From contig RPFO01000041.1 of NCBI GenBank assembly GCA_009746045.1, positions 3,937,954 through 4,001,953 on the forward strand: 64,000 bases of DNA. Reading direction: 5' to 3'. The stretch comes from Mesostigma viride (Eukaryota > Streptophyta > Mesostigmatophyceae > Mesostigmatales > Mesostigmataceae). This document shows positions 8,932-19,448 of the stretch, one piece after another; the first letter of the stretch is position 1, and the number at the start of each line of letters is the position of its first letter. The notes beneath the pieces are model-generated. The model searched no databases, was not told where the DNA came from, and saw only the letters and a program-made list of their open reading frames with translations. A program made the position numbers and the translations under genes.

Positions 8932-10023
8932 TTCCCTAAACGATTTAGTACCCTGCTGCAAAGTACCAAAGGCTAATCTATCCTGCCAATCTGCATCAGG
9001 AGGAACTAAATGGTTCTCTAAACGCTTAATTAAACAATTCTGCTACTGAGTTAGGGTAGGCATGAGAGGCCAAGGATTCACACTGGATGAGATTAGCAAG
9101 CTCAGGGGTAATACAGGTAGTAAGATAGTGAGGGACTAATACAGCATCAGAGAGACGCCATCTATTATGATTTTGCCACGACTCTGTGTTCTGGGTAAGC
9201 AACACAATAAAAGTGAAAAACTGTTGAGGAGTAGACTTGACATCCAGCTTGGGTAGGTTAGCAAAGAGGGGAAGAGCAGGGGGCTTAGGGGGGTTGGAAG
9301 GGTCAGATTTACCCATAGGACCACTGTCTTCCACTGCTACATACGAGGGATAGAAAGAAGGAAGAGGAAAGGTTTTGGATAGGGGTCTAGAAGGGGCCAC
9401 CGTTTCAGGATGGTGCCCATAGGAGAAGGGAACAGTATATTGCTCACGAAGGGAGGAGTAGGCAAAATGATCATAATTTCTGTCATCTAGAGGCATGGTG
9501 CTGAAATCACTATTAACTTCTAAATCAGCCACACGGGTAGGGACCTGGGCAGCCTCGTAGGCCGTATCAGGGTAGGACCAAGAAGCAGGAGGATAAAATG
9601 GAACTGCACTAGGGCGACCAGAAGGGCCAACAGGGGCAGAGGTACGACCCGTGTTATAAGCAGGAGTGGAAGGCACAGGGTGGGGAGGAGGCCTAGAAGC
9701 ATTGTCAGTGAGTGAGGACCTAATTGAGGGTTGAGCCAAGGTTGCAGGAGGGGCAGGGGCCTGGTTCAGAGTAAAAGAGGGGTCATCACTATAAATCTGA
9801 CACGTTGTTCAAAGGTAGGTGGGGTATGTGAGGGACGACGGCGACCACCAGTAACAGGAGAAGGAGGTGAGGTACGCAGATTACCTTGAGGAGTGAGATG
9901 GTGCACCGTTTCCAAGGAGTCCCGTCGGTTACCACGAGTATTGTTATTGTTATTAGTAGTATTATTATTAGTAGCAGTAGTATTGGTAGGTATAGGCGAC
10001 ATATCTCCACCCACTGGATCCAT
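8932..10023 (-). pseudogene. Gypsy element 1 gag, N-terminal half
   Basis: Begins with an Asn/Thr-rich stretch from a Met at 10023, changes frame near 9770, then runs as a Pro-rich region and a conserved capsid-like domain (NHNRWRLSDAVLVPH, CESLASHAYPNSVAELF). A further one-base shift near 9025 leads to LVPPDADWQDRLAFGTL, which aligns with gag of gypsy element 3 (LVPPDAVIHERLAFGKL). At least two frameshifts make this copy non-functional. SDR-1 begins at its 3' side on this strand. Confidence 0.8.
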
Positions 10024-10107
10024 GTTTAATTAATTAAAGGAAAGAAAACAACAAAAGTTGCCTTAAGAAAGGAATAGGAATCTAAATTGAAGCAATACAG
10101 GCAAAAG

Positions 10108-11950
10108 GAATCGGGGTTCTTTGAACGGAGTTTCTTCTATACGTGAATGCGGGAACAAGAGGCCGCTGGATGAGCGGCTTATAGGTCGTAGTGTTTTCTC
10201 GTAGTTGTTTGGCTAGAGCTTTTGTGGTTAGTAGATGCAGTATAGTGCATGGTTGAAAAATGAATTAAATAAAATGTGCGTTCCGCGCTTGGGTTGATTA
10301 TACCCGGGCGGAACGGGGCGTGAGGTGCAGTGCCCCTGAAAAGAACAACCTACGCATTATTAAATACTAGCCGTGCAGATTCGGGATATTCTACCCCCGG
10401 TCTGTACGGTTAGCGTCTTACTAGCATCACTGAACATAAGGGTTTAATGACGTCAGTTAGCTAGGGATAAGGGAGGTTTTGCGACTAAAAGCCGCTCTGG
10501 CTGGTTTTGTCGGCCTCTTTCTTTGCTCGTTGTCGTTGCGGCGGCAGCCGCAGCTATGGGTGCTGCGGAGCAAAATCCCAAAGCACTGGTTGCACCGGCC
10601 ACTTGGCCAGTGGTGAGACTTCCAGTTGTTAACCGGCCAGGCGTAGTTCCTTGCCCGGTTAACTAAAAGAAAAGAAAATGATTACCTCCGGTCCGCACCT
10701 TTTCCCCAGCTTGGGGTCTTTGGTGGGCCGGGTGCCGTGACAGGTGCTCAACTGTCGCTTGGTCGGCCCAGTGCGCGAGCTGGTGCTCCGTACCTGGGGA
10801 TGCTTGCACCCCGGGTTGGAGCCGGATGGCTGGCACTGGCGACCCGTGTCTCGGTCCGCGGCCTGAGGCTTTTTCTTCGGAATTTGCTGCTGGCCAGCAA
10901 ACTTTGCAATTGCCTTCCGCCGAGGGGGGGTGGTTGGGGCTGGGGACGGCGATGGGAAAAGCGCCTAAGCTAGAAATTTTTTCCCCACGCATAGAAACCT
11001 CGGGGGGGAATGCGGTCTTGGCTGAACGGACTCTCGTTCAGCCAGGTGCCTGGGGCTGTGGCCTCGGGCATCCGGGCTGGCGGGGCCTGGGCTAGGTCCA
11101 CGTTTTTTCTCGAAGCACCCCGGGTCTATGGGGAGACGGCCATAGCGGTACCGACTCGGGGCCCCGAGAGGGGTCATGATAGGCTGGCCGTGCGCAATCG
11201 CAGTGCAAATGCGCTGGGCCTTTTTGGGCCTGGCCATGCATCCACAGCCGCCGGGCACACGCCTCCCGATGTGGGGGGGCTCCCGTTTTGCGGCAGGGCG
11301 GTCACTTGTGACAACGAGCAAGGTGGAGTGCGGCTTCAAGGGAAAGCCAGGGCGGGGGTGATTGGGCAATGTACTTCATGAAGGGCCTTGAACGGCATGC
11401 CTCCGGGCATGTCAATAGTGTCACATGTATGCTTCCACTTATTGTTTTAATGAAGATGCTGGTTTTTGTGGGAGCTACGTGGGACATGAATCGGGGTTCT
11501 TTGAACGGAGTTTCTTCTATACGTGAATGCGGGAACAAGAGGCCGCTGGATGAGCGGCTTATAGGTCGTAGTGTTTTCTCGTAGTTGTTTGGCTAGAGCT
11601 TTTGTGATTAGTAGATGCAGTATAGTGCATGGTTGAAAAATGAATTAAATAAAATGTGCGTTCCGCGCTTGGGTTGATTATACCCGGGCGGAACGGGGCG
11701 TGAGGTGCAGTGCCCCTGAAAAGAACAACCTACGCATTATTAAATACTAGCCGTGCAGATTCGGGATATTCTACCCCCGGTCTGTACGGTTAGCGTCTTA
11801 CTAGCATCACTGAACATAAGGGTTTAATGACGTCAGTTAGCTAGGGATAAGGGAGGTTTTGCGACTAAAAGCCGCTCTGGCTGGTTTTGTCGGCCTCTTT
11901 CTTTGCTCCCCACCCACCCACCCTTGTCTTGGTTGCCTCTAGGGCAACGT
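10108..11950 (+). mobile_element. SDR-2: split-direct-repeat element in gypsy 1 leader
   Basis: A1 10108-10528 and A2 11488-11908 are 421-bp copies differing at about one base (GTGGTTAG against GTGATTAG). The internal region plus B1 occupies 10529-11487; B1 probably starts near 11364 and holds TTATTGTTTTAATGAAGATG, related to B of SDR-3 and SDR-4. After A2 comes the linker CCCACCCACCCACCC and TTGTCTTGGTTGCCTCTAG. B2 is almost absent: only about nine bases (GGGCAAYGT) match before the sequence diverges, so the 3' end is truncated or rearranged. The A start GTTC-TTT-GAAC is the three-base-spaced palindrome. The insertion lies between the viroplasmin-like ORF and gag of gypsy element 1. Confidence 0.8.
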
Positions 11951-11979
11951 GAATGTCTTAAGCAAAGAAACAATTAAAA

Positions 11980-12372
11980 TCAATCCTTTTTAACCACAGT
12001 AATGGATAGGGAACCAAACTCTAAGGTGAGAGGAGTATCTGAGCTAGATGAGGATGCAGCCCGCCTAGGGGGAGAAGAAGGAGGGGTAGCAAAAACTAGA
12101 GCTTCTACGGGAGGACGACCATGAGGAATAGAACGTACATGTAGGCCTAAATCTGATTCACTATGGTCTATAAGGAACTGCTGAGCTTCTTCAAAGGTCA
12201 CACATTTCTTATACCTAACTACGTTATATGTACGGTTTTGCACTATCTTCCTAGCATCTGACCAAGAAAGGAAAATGGCGGACCATTGAGGGGTAATAAC
12301 TACGTAATATTTGGCTAAGCTATTATCGCTGGAAGAATGGGAAGGAGCAGTAAAAACACGACGCTGGCTCAT
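11980..12372 (-). CDS. Viroplasmin/RNase H1 N-terminal-like small protein of gypsy element 1
   Basis: An intact 130-residue ORF with ATG. Residues about 21-70 match the RNase H1 hybrid-binding (caulimovirus viroplasmin) domain: KYYVV, IFLSWSDA, YKKCVTFEEAQQFL. The family binds RNA/DNA hybrids or double-stranded RNA. The C-terminal half is Ser/Pro-rich. The ORF lies upstream of gag in the same orientation as gypsy element 1, which suggests a retroelement accessory protein, perhaps one that protects or packages the RNA/DNA hybrid; that role is inference. No RNase H catalytic domain is fused to it. Confidence 0.75.
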   Translation of the reverse strand: MSQRRVFTAPSHSSSDNSLAKYYVVITPQWSAIFLSWSDARKIVQNRTYNVVRYKKCVTFEEAQQFLIDHSESDLGLHVRSIPHGRPPVEALVFATPPSSPPRRAASSSSSDTPLTLEFGSLSITVVKKD

Positions 12373-12754
12373 GGTAACGCACCTGGTGGGTCTTGTGACG
12401 TCACGCTAGAAGTAGAAGGAGTAGGCGACTTATCTGGATGATCTGGAGCACCGAAAGCAGCACGAGGGCGGCAATAGTCCAGCGCTCGTCCTAAAATCAG
12501 CGACCAGTCTCTCTGCGGGTGCGGCCGTCTAATAAAACAGCAGCACGAAGGAAAAGGTGTAGTCTACCACGACGCTAATCGTCTCTTTAATGCCGAACCG
12601 ACCAATTATCCCCTATATACGACAGGAAGCAACCATACGCAGGAAAACAAAGCGAAGGAACTATATAGCAAAGCGAAGGAGCTATCTATAAAAGGGTTTT
12701 TCCGCTACGAGCAGGTCTAGCATCTAGGCAGATCGTGTCCCGAACCGGGCAGCA
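12373..12754. other. Gap with no gene (382 bp)
   Basis: Lies between two minus-strand ORFs of gypsy element 1. It contains short AAAGCGAAGGA(A/G)CTAT repeats near 12650-12690. No ORF or RNA gene is seen. Confidence 0.5.
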
Positions 12755-13057
12755 CTACTCTCCCAGCTTGAAGGCGACCCGCCCATTACCTGTCAAGAAA
12801 GTGTCGTCTTCGTATCCCTGGACGCGGAAGGGTTCTTGCAAAGGCGTCTGTGACAAAGGACCGTCGTCTCGTTCTCTACCTATGAAAGTTCCTCCGGAAC
12901 CATTGTTACGTCCTAAACTTCTACCACCACCTCTACCTCTACCTGGCCTAATCCAACCTAAATTAGTCAGGCCACCTCTACTCAATCCCCTAGCGAAAGA
13001 CGAACGAGACGGAGCTGATCTCAATGCATTCACGTATGTATTACTATAATACGCCAT
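12755..13057 (-). CDS. Small Arg/Gly-rich ORF at the head of gypsy element 1
   Basis: A 100-residue ORF with ATG. The middle (PGRGRGGGRSLGRNNGSGG) resembles an RGG-box RNA-binding tract. No known domain otherwise. It shares orientation with the viroplasmin-like ORF and gag and may be an additional leader protein or an exon of a fused product. It could be fortuitous; length is the main argument against function. Confidence 0.4.
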   Translation of the reverse strand: MAYYSNTYVNALRSAPSRSSFARGLSRGGLTNLGWIRPGRGRGGGRSLGRNNGSGGTFIGRERDDGPLSQTPLQEPFRVQGYEDDTFLTGNGRVAFKLGE

Positions 13058-14217
13058 AAGCCATTTACACGAACCCGTTTACTCCAGGAATAGAGGAAGG
13101 AAACACACTACACTGCCGTGACCCAAGCCTATATGTGTTAATTCATTTAACACACGCCGAGTGCCAACACGAGGGGTAGAACGTGCATAAATGGTCACCA
13201 ACGGTCCAGCATGCTCGGGCCGACCTGGCCCTCGCCTACAATTGCACAGATGCACGCTGGTCCACTACATTCTACCCAAAGGATAAGGACCACTAATAAA
13301 GTACGCGGCGCGACGCCCAAAAGCATCCAATGCACCACAGTACTGTTACGAGGACAACAGTGTCCCAGTACGAACTACACGTAAACCTAGGAACGACCGA
13401 GGCAAAAGACCTAATTTACGTCCGTAACTACAATGAATTGTTACGCGACGTAACATATGCATGGTTGTGACCAACAGTGTTTATTTGTGGGTCTTGGTTT
13501 TGCAGTAGAAGTTAATGGTGTGTCATGTGACAGTTACATAGTGTTATGTCTGAGAGGTGATGACGAGTAGTTGTTGTGAAATGGCATCAGTTGTGGGTGC
13601 GGACAGGCTAAGTGTGGTTCTGATTGAAAATCACATGGGGATGTGACTGCTCGGGAAAAATGGGCTGGTGTTGTCTTTTATGGCTCGCAGTCACATTGGT
13701 GGGTAACCTATAACAACCTGTGTTGATTGGTGCATTAACCAACTGGTGGTAATTCATACAAGTTTGTGTTTACCCATATTGTCTGTGTTAATTGGTTTTG
13801 GTATTTGATGAGCTGATGTGGGCTATGTGTTGATATGGTATTGTGACTCATTGAGTGGGCAGAAGTCTGTCAGTGATCGGAAGTTGAGTACTTTCCTCCG
13901 ATGTGGCCGATGTGTGTGGCGCCGCGCCGGTACTTGTGCAGTTTTACTACTTGCGGTGGTATCGCTCTATTTCTGGGTACTTTGTGGCGTCGCGTTGATA
14001 GCTTCAGTTCGCGGTATGTGTGTCTTGTGGTTGAGCTGATGCGTTGCGGTGATGATCCACAAAGGCAGCCGTCATTACATTTTGGGGCGCAGTCACCATG
14101 TGAGCGCGCGCACCTACGGGCCTAAGGGCTGCGGGCTATGGATCTGAGCACAATACCCACTACCATCATCTTCGAGGATCTTCGCCAACTCCTTAAGCTT
14201 GTAATTGATGCTTTTAT
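13058..14217. other. 1.16 kb without a supported gene
   Basis: Should contain the missing 5' LTR and leader of gypsy element 1, but I find no copy of the 2180-2411 LTR. Short frames at 13818-14125 look fortuitous. The right part ends close to the poly(A)-proximal side of the 14218-15555 gene. Confidence 0.5.
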
Positions 14218-15555
14218 TTAACACGGGGGGGTCCGTGTGACCCCGCTAGGGCCAGCCCCAGCGGAGGAGGGGCGGGCAGGGGTGTCTGCCGCTGCCCTCC
14301 TCGCTGCCTCTTCCTTTAGGAGCCTTTTCATCTCCTTGCGAATTTCATGTTCTCTTAGGGCAGCCTGAAAGGCCGCCTCATCAGAGGGGATGTCAGGCAG
14401 GGGGTCTCCCACCACCAGAGCATCCCTGACATTAAAGTCCTTCCTCTTTCCCTTCCCCTGGTCCAGGACCAGAAGGCCCTCCTTGGACTGACAGGCCGTT
14501 GGGGGGGGGAAGGGTCCCTTGGGGGCTGCCAGCGGGGGGGACTCCTCAGGCACCACCCCATGCTGGGCCAATATGGCCGCCGTTACCCTTGATTGGGTTA
14601 TGAACTTCATGGCCTTGAAATGGGCTGACCGCGCGAGCGCGGCCAGGTCTTGACCCTCAGAGTATTCCATCTGATAGTCAGCATTTTGAAGAAGGTCGCG
14701 TAACCGTTGAGTTGCCTCCCGGTACGCCTCCGCCATCGCCTGGTGGGTAGCCAGGCAACGGGCAGCCTCCTCCTCATATTCCTGCCGCTTGGCAGCGAGC
14801 CAAAAGGCCGTCTCGCGACGGACCTCCCGGTCGCGCTGCCGCGTGCGACGTTCCTCGTTGGCCACCAGCGCGGCCTGCTCCACCGCCAGGAGCGCTGGGG
14901 TGAGGGTTATCTCTTGCTCCCCGTCGGGGAGGCTGGCGGTGTCCGAGACCTCATCATCGGACATGGGTTGTCCTCCGATGGGCTCAACGGGCCTGCGCAG
15001 CACCCGCGTGAGCTTTACGCTCTCCATGTCCTTCTTCTTTCGAAGGAGCATGGAGGGCCGCCCGAGCTGAAGCTCAATAAAATTGTGTCCCTGGGCGAAG
15101 GGGACATTAAGATCGGACGTAGCGGGACGAAAAGTGATCGTCCCGTCCGGCGCCACAGACGCCGTCTGTCGGGGCATGAGCTCCCGAATAGTCGGCGGCC
15201 GAGGGCCGGACTGTGGGGCCTCGGGGGGGTTGACCGCCGAGGGCTCCACAGCCATGGCTGCTCCAGCCGTGGTTGCGGCTGTCGCAGCCGCCGGAGTCGA
15301 GGGTAAGTCGGTTCCCCGGGGGGAAACCGTCTCGTCCTCCGGCTTCTCAGGGGAGGGGGGTAGGTCGGTCTGCCTTGCGGCAGCCGTCCCCTCCGCCTGG
15401 CAGACATTGTTGTTCTTTTTGTTTTTCTTCTTTTTCTTAGAAATAGCCGCATCCCCAGCCGGCTTCTTGCTGTTGTCCTGGGGCAGACGCCTATCCTGCC
15501 CATCATCACCATCGTTAAAGTCCAACTTCTTCGCAATGTTCTTGTTGATAGCCAT
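14218..15555 (-). CDS. Intact 445-residue unknown protein with basic N-terminus and coiled coil
   Basis: One uninterrupted frame from an ATG to TAA, with AATAAA overlapping the stop region. The N-terminus is charged and has a nuclear-signal-like cluster (SKKKKKNKKNNN, residues about 39-50). A Pro/Thr/Ala-rich linker follows, then a conserved-looking GTITFRPATSDLNVPFAQGH segment and a long Glu/Arg/Ala-rich stretch (about 220-300) likely to form a coiled coil. The C-terminus is again charged. No catalytic motif is recognised. It lies between gypsy elements 1 and 2 on the same strand, so it may be an ORF1/gag-like protein of an unrecognised element or a host gene. Its intactness sets it apart from its neighbours. 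Confidence 0.55.
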   Translation of the reverse strand: MAINKNIAKKLDFNDGDDGQDRRLPQDNSKKPAGDAAISKKKKKNKKNNNVCQAEGTAAARQTDLPPSPEKPEDETVSPRGTDLPSTPAAATAATTAGAAMAVEPSAVNPPEAPQSGPRPPTIRELMPRQTASVAPDGTITFRPATSDLNVPFAQGHNFIELQLGRPSMLLRKKKDMESVKLTRVLRRPVEPIGGQPMSDDEVSDTASLPDGEQEITLTPALLAVEQAALVANEERRTRQRDREVRRETAFWLAAKRQEYEEEAARCLATHQAMAEAYREATQRLRDLLQNADYQMEYSEGQDLAALARSAHFKAMKFITQSRVTAAILAQHGVVPEESPPLAAPKGPFPPPTACQSKEGLLVLDQGKGKRKDFNVRDALVVGDPLPDIPSDEAAFQAALREHEIRKEMKRLLKEEAARRAAADTPARPSSAGAGPSGVTRTPPC

Positions 15556-16054
15556 TGGTAGCAGATAAAATTCAAGTTAGTAAATGGAATGAGCGATGTA
15601 GTATAATGCTTGAGAGCACTGTGAGCTGTGAGCAATGAATTGCTTGGTTCATTAGAAAATAGGTTTACCCTTTATCAACGTTGCCCTCACTGGCTGCGCC
15701 GCCAGTGACCGTTGGGTGCAGACCGTTGGCCCGAGGCCGCACGATGACAGGTCGCAGTCTAGTCACTGCATCGTGTGATCACAGATCAATGCACGCTGCA
15801 GTACGGTCCCTATCTAGGATACTCTAGTACCGTCCAATGACAGGACACTACGTATACTGGGTACTGACATCTGTCACGTACCCCAGTACCCAAAGTACCT
15901 ATCTAGGGAAACGTATGCGACTCGACTAGCATTCCTATCTGCATAGCCCACGTGGTATTTATATTCACATACCAACGTAGGTTTACAAGGCTTATTCATA
16001 TGTTGTATTCACAATGCCTTTGAGACTTAGTCTGCAGCAAAGCATGGAGACTAA
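15556..16054. other. 499 bp without a gene
   Basis: Contains several internally repeated TACCC/GTACC and CTATCTAGG motifs (15800-15910). It lies where the 3' end of gypsy element 2 should be but does not resemble the 5' LTR at 21307-22023. Nothing coding is seen. Confidence 0.5.
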
Positions 16055-18592
16055 CTCCTGTCCATCACCACCAATATCCTGTCATTACCAGCATCAGACA
16101 CAGGCAAGCCACAGATGAAGTCCATGGTCACACTGATCCAGGGTCGCAAGGGAATAGGCATGGCCATAGGAAAAATGGGTACAGCCTGAGTCCTAACCTT
16201 ATTCCTTTGGCAGGAGTCACAGGAGGCCACATAATAGGCTCTGATGTCACGAAACATGCCAGGCCACCAAAACCTCTCTTGTACCTCATGGAGAAGCTTG
16301 GCATACCCAGGATGACACGCAGTCACGTCATCATGAAAGCAGTGCAACACAGTAGGGATGGCCATTTCTGGCACGTATACCTTCCTGGTCACTACATGAT
16401 CAGCATCCTGGGAGTGGACATAAAGGACTCCCTCCCAGTACTCCACAGGCCTGTTACCAAAACTTCCTTCCTGAATGGCCTTGGTGGCCAGGTCCTCAGT
16501 TTTAGTGAAAGCCTTGATCACATCTAGCAGGGCAGTACTCATAGGATTGGGCAAGACTAGCTGTTTGTCGGGCCCTAAGGGCTGCAGCTGCAGCACCTCA
16601 TCCTCCTGCAGGTGACTAGTGACTAGATGCTTGGATGACAGAACATCAGCCACAGGCGTACGTGACTTCCCCTTGATCTCAGCTGCCAAGTCTCTGGACT
16701 TAGACAGCATCCCTGGCTCCAGTATCCACTTCCTGGGCCTTCCCCTCCCCCTCCTGGGATTCTCTGCTCTTGGCTGCGTTGTGGGAGTGGACTGGCTACC
16801 AACAGAACCCCCCCTAGGACTGCCTTGCAGTGACTGGCCACCCACCTGGACGCCTGTCAACCCTGGGACAGAGCCCTGGTCAATGAGCATCTCGTGACTA
16901 GAACTAGCCTCTACAGGGGGTGGACTCAGCTGGGAGGTTTGCTGACTAGCTGCCTGTGCTCTAGTGACAGCACCACACTCAACCACAGAAACCATGGCAC
17001 CACAAATATCCAGATCCTCGTGAAATGCTCCCATCAGATCCCTTCTCCTAGATAGGGCGTCTGGCACCACATTCTGTGAGCCTGGAACATACTGCACAGA
17101 GAAAGGATAGAATCCACCTAGGTACTCCATCCACCCTGCCATCCTCTTGCTCATCCTACTCTGTTCCAGCACATGCACCAAGGGCCTGTGGTCAGTCATC
17201 AGTGTGATAGACTCTTGCGCCCTAGCCCATCTGTGGCACGGCTAGCAACAGAAAACTGAGCTCCCTTCAACAGATGAGCCTCCCACTTGTGACATGCCAC
17301 CACTAAGCCCAACAACTCCTGCTCGTGCACAGGGTAGTTGCGTTCAGCTGAGCTCATGGTTTTAGACATGTACTCTACTGGCTGTGGTCCATAACCATGG
17401 TCTTGCATCAGCACAGCACCTATGGCGCCTTGAGAGGCATCTGACCTAACCTGATAAGGTAGATCAGGATTGGGACCCACTAGCACAGGGGTGGAGGTGA
17501 GCTTCTGCTTCAACAGGTCAAAGGCCTGCTGGCACCTATCTGTCCACTCAAACTGAACATCCTTCTTGATCAACTCAAGCAAGGGGGTGGAGATGGCAGC
17601 CATGTCAGGGATAAAACGTCTGTACCATCCCACCATGCCCAGGAAGGACTTGACATCATGTGCAGACTGCAACACAGGCCACTCAAGGATGGCAGCAATC
17701 TTAGCATTGTCAGGTGTCATACCCAAGGAGCTCAACTTGTACCCTAGGAAACCCACTTCATGCCCCCACTCCATGCACCTTAGACCTCTTGACAGACAAG
17801 TGGTATTGCTGGATGACCTTCAGGACCTCCTCCACGTTCTCCAGATGCTCCTTGAAAGTCCTTGAGTGCACCAGGATGTCGTCCATGTAGGCCACCACGC
17901 AGGTCCTGAACACGGGTCTTGCAGGGTCACACAGGTGGGCAATATCTTGAACCTGGGATTCCTGAGATCAGGAGAGATCTGAGGCAGAGAGTTCCCTGTC
18001 AGATGGCCAAAGATAGCATTCACAAACATCTGCATGGTAGCTGGGCTGTTAGAGGCCCCCATGGGCATCACAGTCCACTGAAACTGGCCCCAGGGTGTGG
18101 AGAATGCAGTTTTTGGAATGTCCTCAGTGGCTATCCTGATCTGCCAGAAAGCGTGTCTGAGGTCAAACTTGGTGAAGTAAGATGATCCAGCTGTCCTCTC
18201 TAGCAGCTCATCAATCCGTGGCAAGGGATACTTGGACTTCACAGTGACCTTGTTCAGGCCTCTCAGATCAATACACAACCGCCATCCACCATCATGCTTG
18301 GGGACAAGCAAACACCCAGAACTGAAAGGACTATTGGCAGGAAGAATGAGTCCAGCTTCCAACAATCCTGTCAAAATCACCTTCAGCTCTGCCATCTCAG
18401 CTGGCCCCATCCTGTACATGGGAACAAAGGGGGCCTGGCACCATCCACAAGCTTGATGACATGAGTGATTGGCCCTTCAGGAGGGTACTGTGGCATTTTG
18501 TCCTCAAAAATGGCAGCAAACCTGTCCAAAAGGGCATCATGCAGCTTCTGCTCCTCCTCCGTGACAGCTGGTACTGGGTTCACAGCATTCAC
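16055..18592 (-). pseudogene. Gypsy element 2 pol: RT, RNase H, truncated integrase
   Basis: RT begins with MYRMGPAEMAELK and LLVPKHDGGWRLCIDLRGLN, then YPLPRIDELL and STPWGQFQWTVMPMG. A frameshift near 17950 is needed to reach the DDILVHS-type catalytic segment. RNase H has RSDASQGAIG, HEQELLGLV and, after another frameshift near 17215, MTDHRPLVHVL and VVPDALSRR. Integrase retains the zinc region (WWPGMFRDIRAYYVASC, CDSCQ) and the first Asp (VTMDFICGLP), then stops at DRS about 16055, before the second Asp. The truncation and frameshifts make it dead. It is a different lineage from element 1. Confidence 0.9.
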
Positions 18593-18762
18593 CGTGTGGC
18601 CATGAGTCTCATCAGTGGGTGAGTTGGGAACCAGATGTAAGAGCTAGGAAGACGTGGTCCACTGGGTAAGTAGCCAGGTAAGACAGGGTGTGCTTGGCAG
18701 ACCATACAATGCAGCACGTTTCTCTTCCAGTGAAGGCACCTTGACGTCTTCCTTGGCACCTG

Positions 18763-19343
18763 CTACCCCTCTCCCCTCATTGACAGCCTCATTAGTAGAA
18801 CAGCACTCTGTGACTGGTCTTTCTCCCCCTTAACCACGGTGGTGGCGTCCCACACTGACCCATCCTGAAACTGCACCACCTTCTCAGACCACAAGATGGC
18901 AGGATTAGCAGACTCCAACCATGGCATCCCCAGAATCACATCAGCAGCAGTGAGTGGAATGACGTCTGCTGTGACTGACAAGGTTTGACGTGAGCACACT
19001 TGAAAAAGCAGTTGCACGTAGCCAGGTGAGTTACTCTGCCTACCATCAGAATATTGGACCTTGACAGGCACAGGGTGGGAAGCACTGGTAAATGCAGCTC
19101 CTGCACCAAGGAAGTGGAAATGTAGTTACTTCCTGCACCTGAGTCAATCATGAAGAGACATAAAGGCTGAGCCAAAGGGACTGGCACGTTCAACAGCCTA
19201 GCCTGGAACTTCAAGAGTTGACTGGGAATAGGAGGGCCCAATGGGGTGGTAGAATCAGAGGCAGACAAGTTGTTCACAGGACGGACATGCACAGCAGGCA
19301 AACCAGTTAACTCCACCGCTGGACGTAGTCCTGGGGGCTCCAC
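18763..19343 (-). pseudogene. Gypsy element 2 aspartic protease
   Basis: Contains the retropepsin motif LFMIDSGAGSNYIS and, after a frameshift near 19060, the strand with VQYSDGRQSNSPGY and TAADVILGMPWLE, equivalent to the ILGMDWL end of the fold. The family matures gag-pol polyproteins. The domain sits between the gag zinc knuckle and RT, as usual for gypsy. Confidence 0.8.
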
Positions 19344-19448
19344 TAGTTTTTTGGCAGCTCAGGGGGTGGTCTGAAGACGAGCTCCCGCTGAAGGCTGCAC
19401 CTGCTGCTCCTCTATGCTGTCCTCCTCCCCTTCTCCCTCCTCCTCCTG

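Noticed and set aside
10663-11381. Several 80-130-residue frames inside SDR-2
   Set aside because: They overlap on both strands in GC-rich DNA, are not shared with the other SDR elements, and show no domain.
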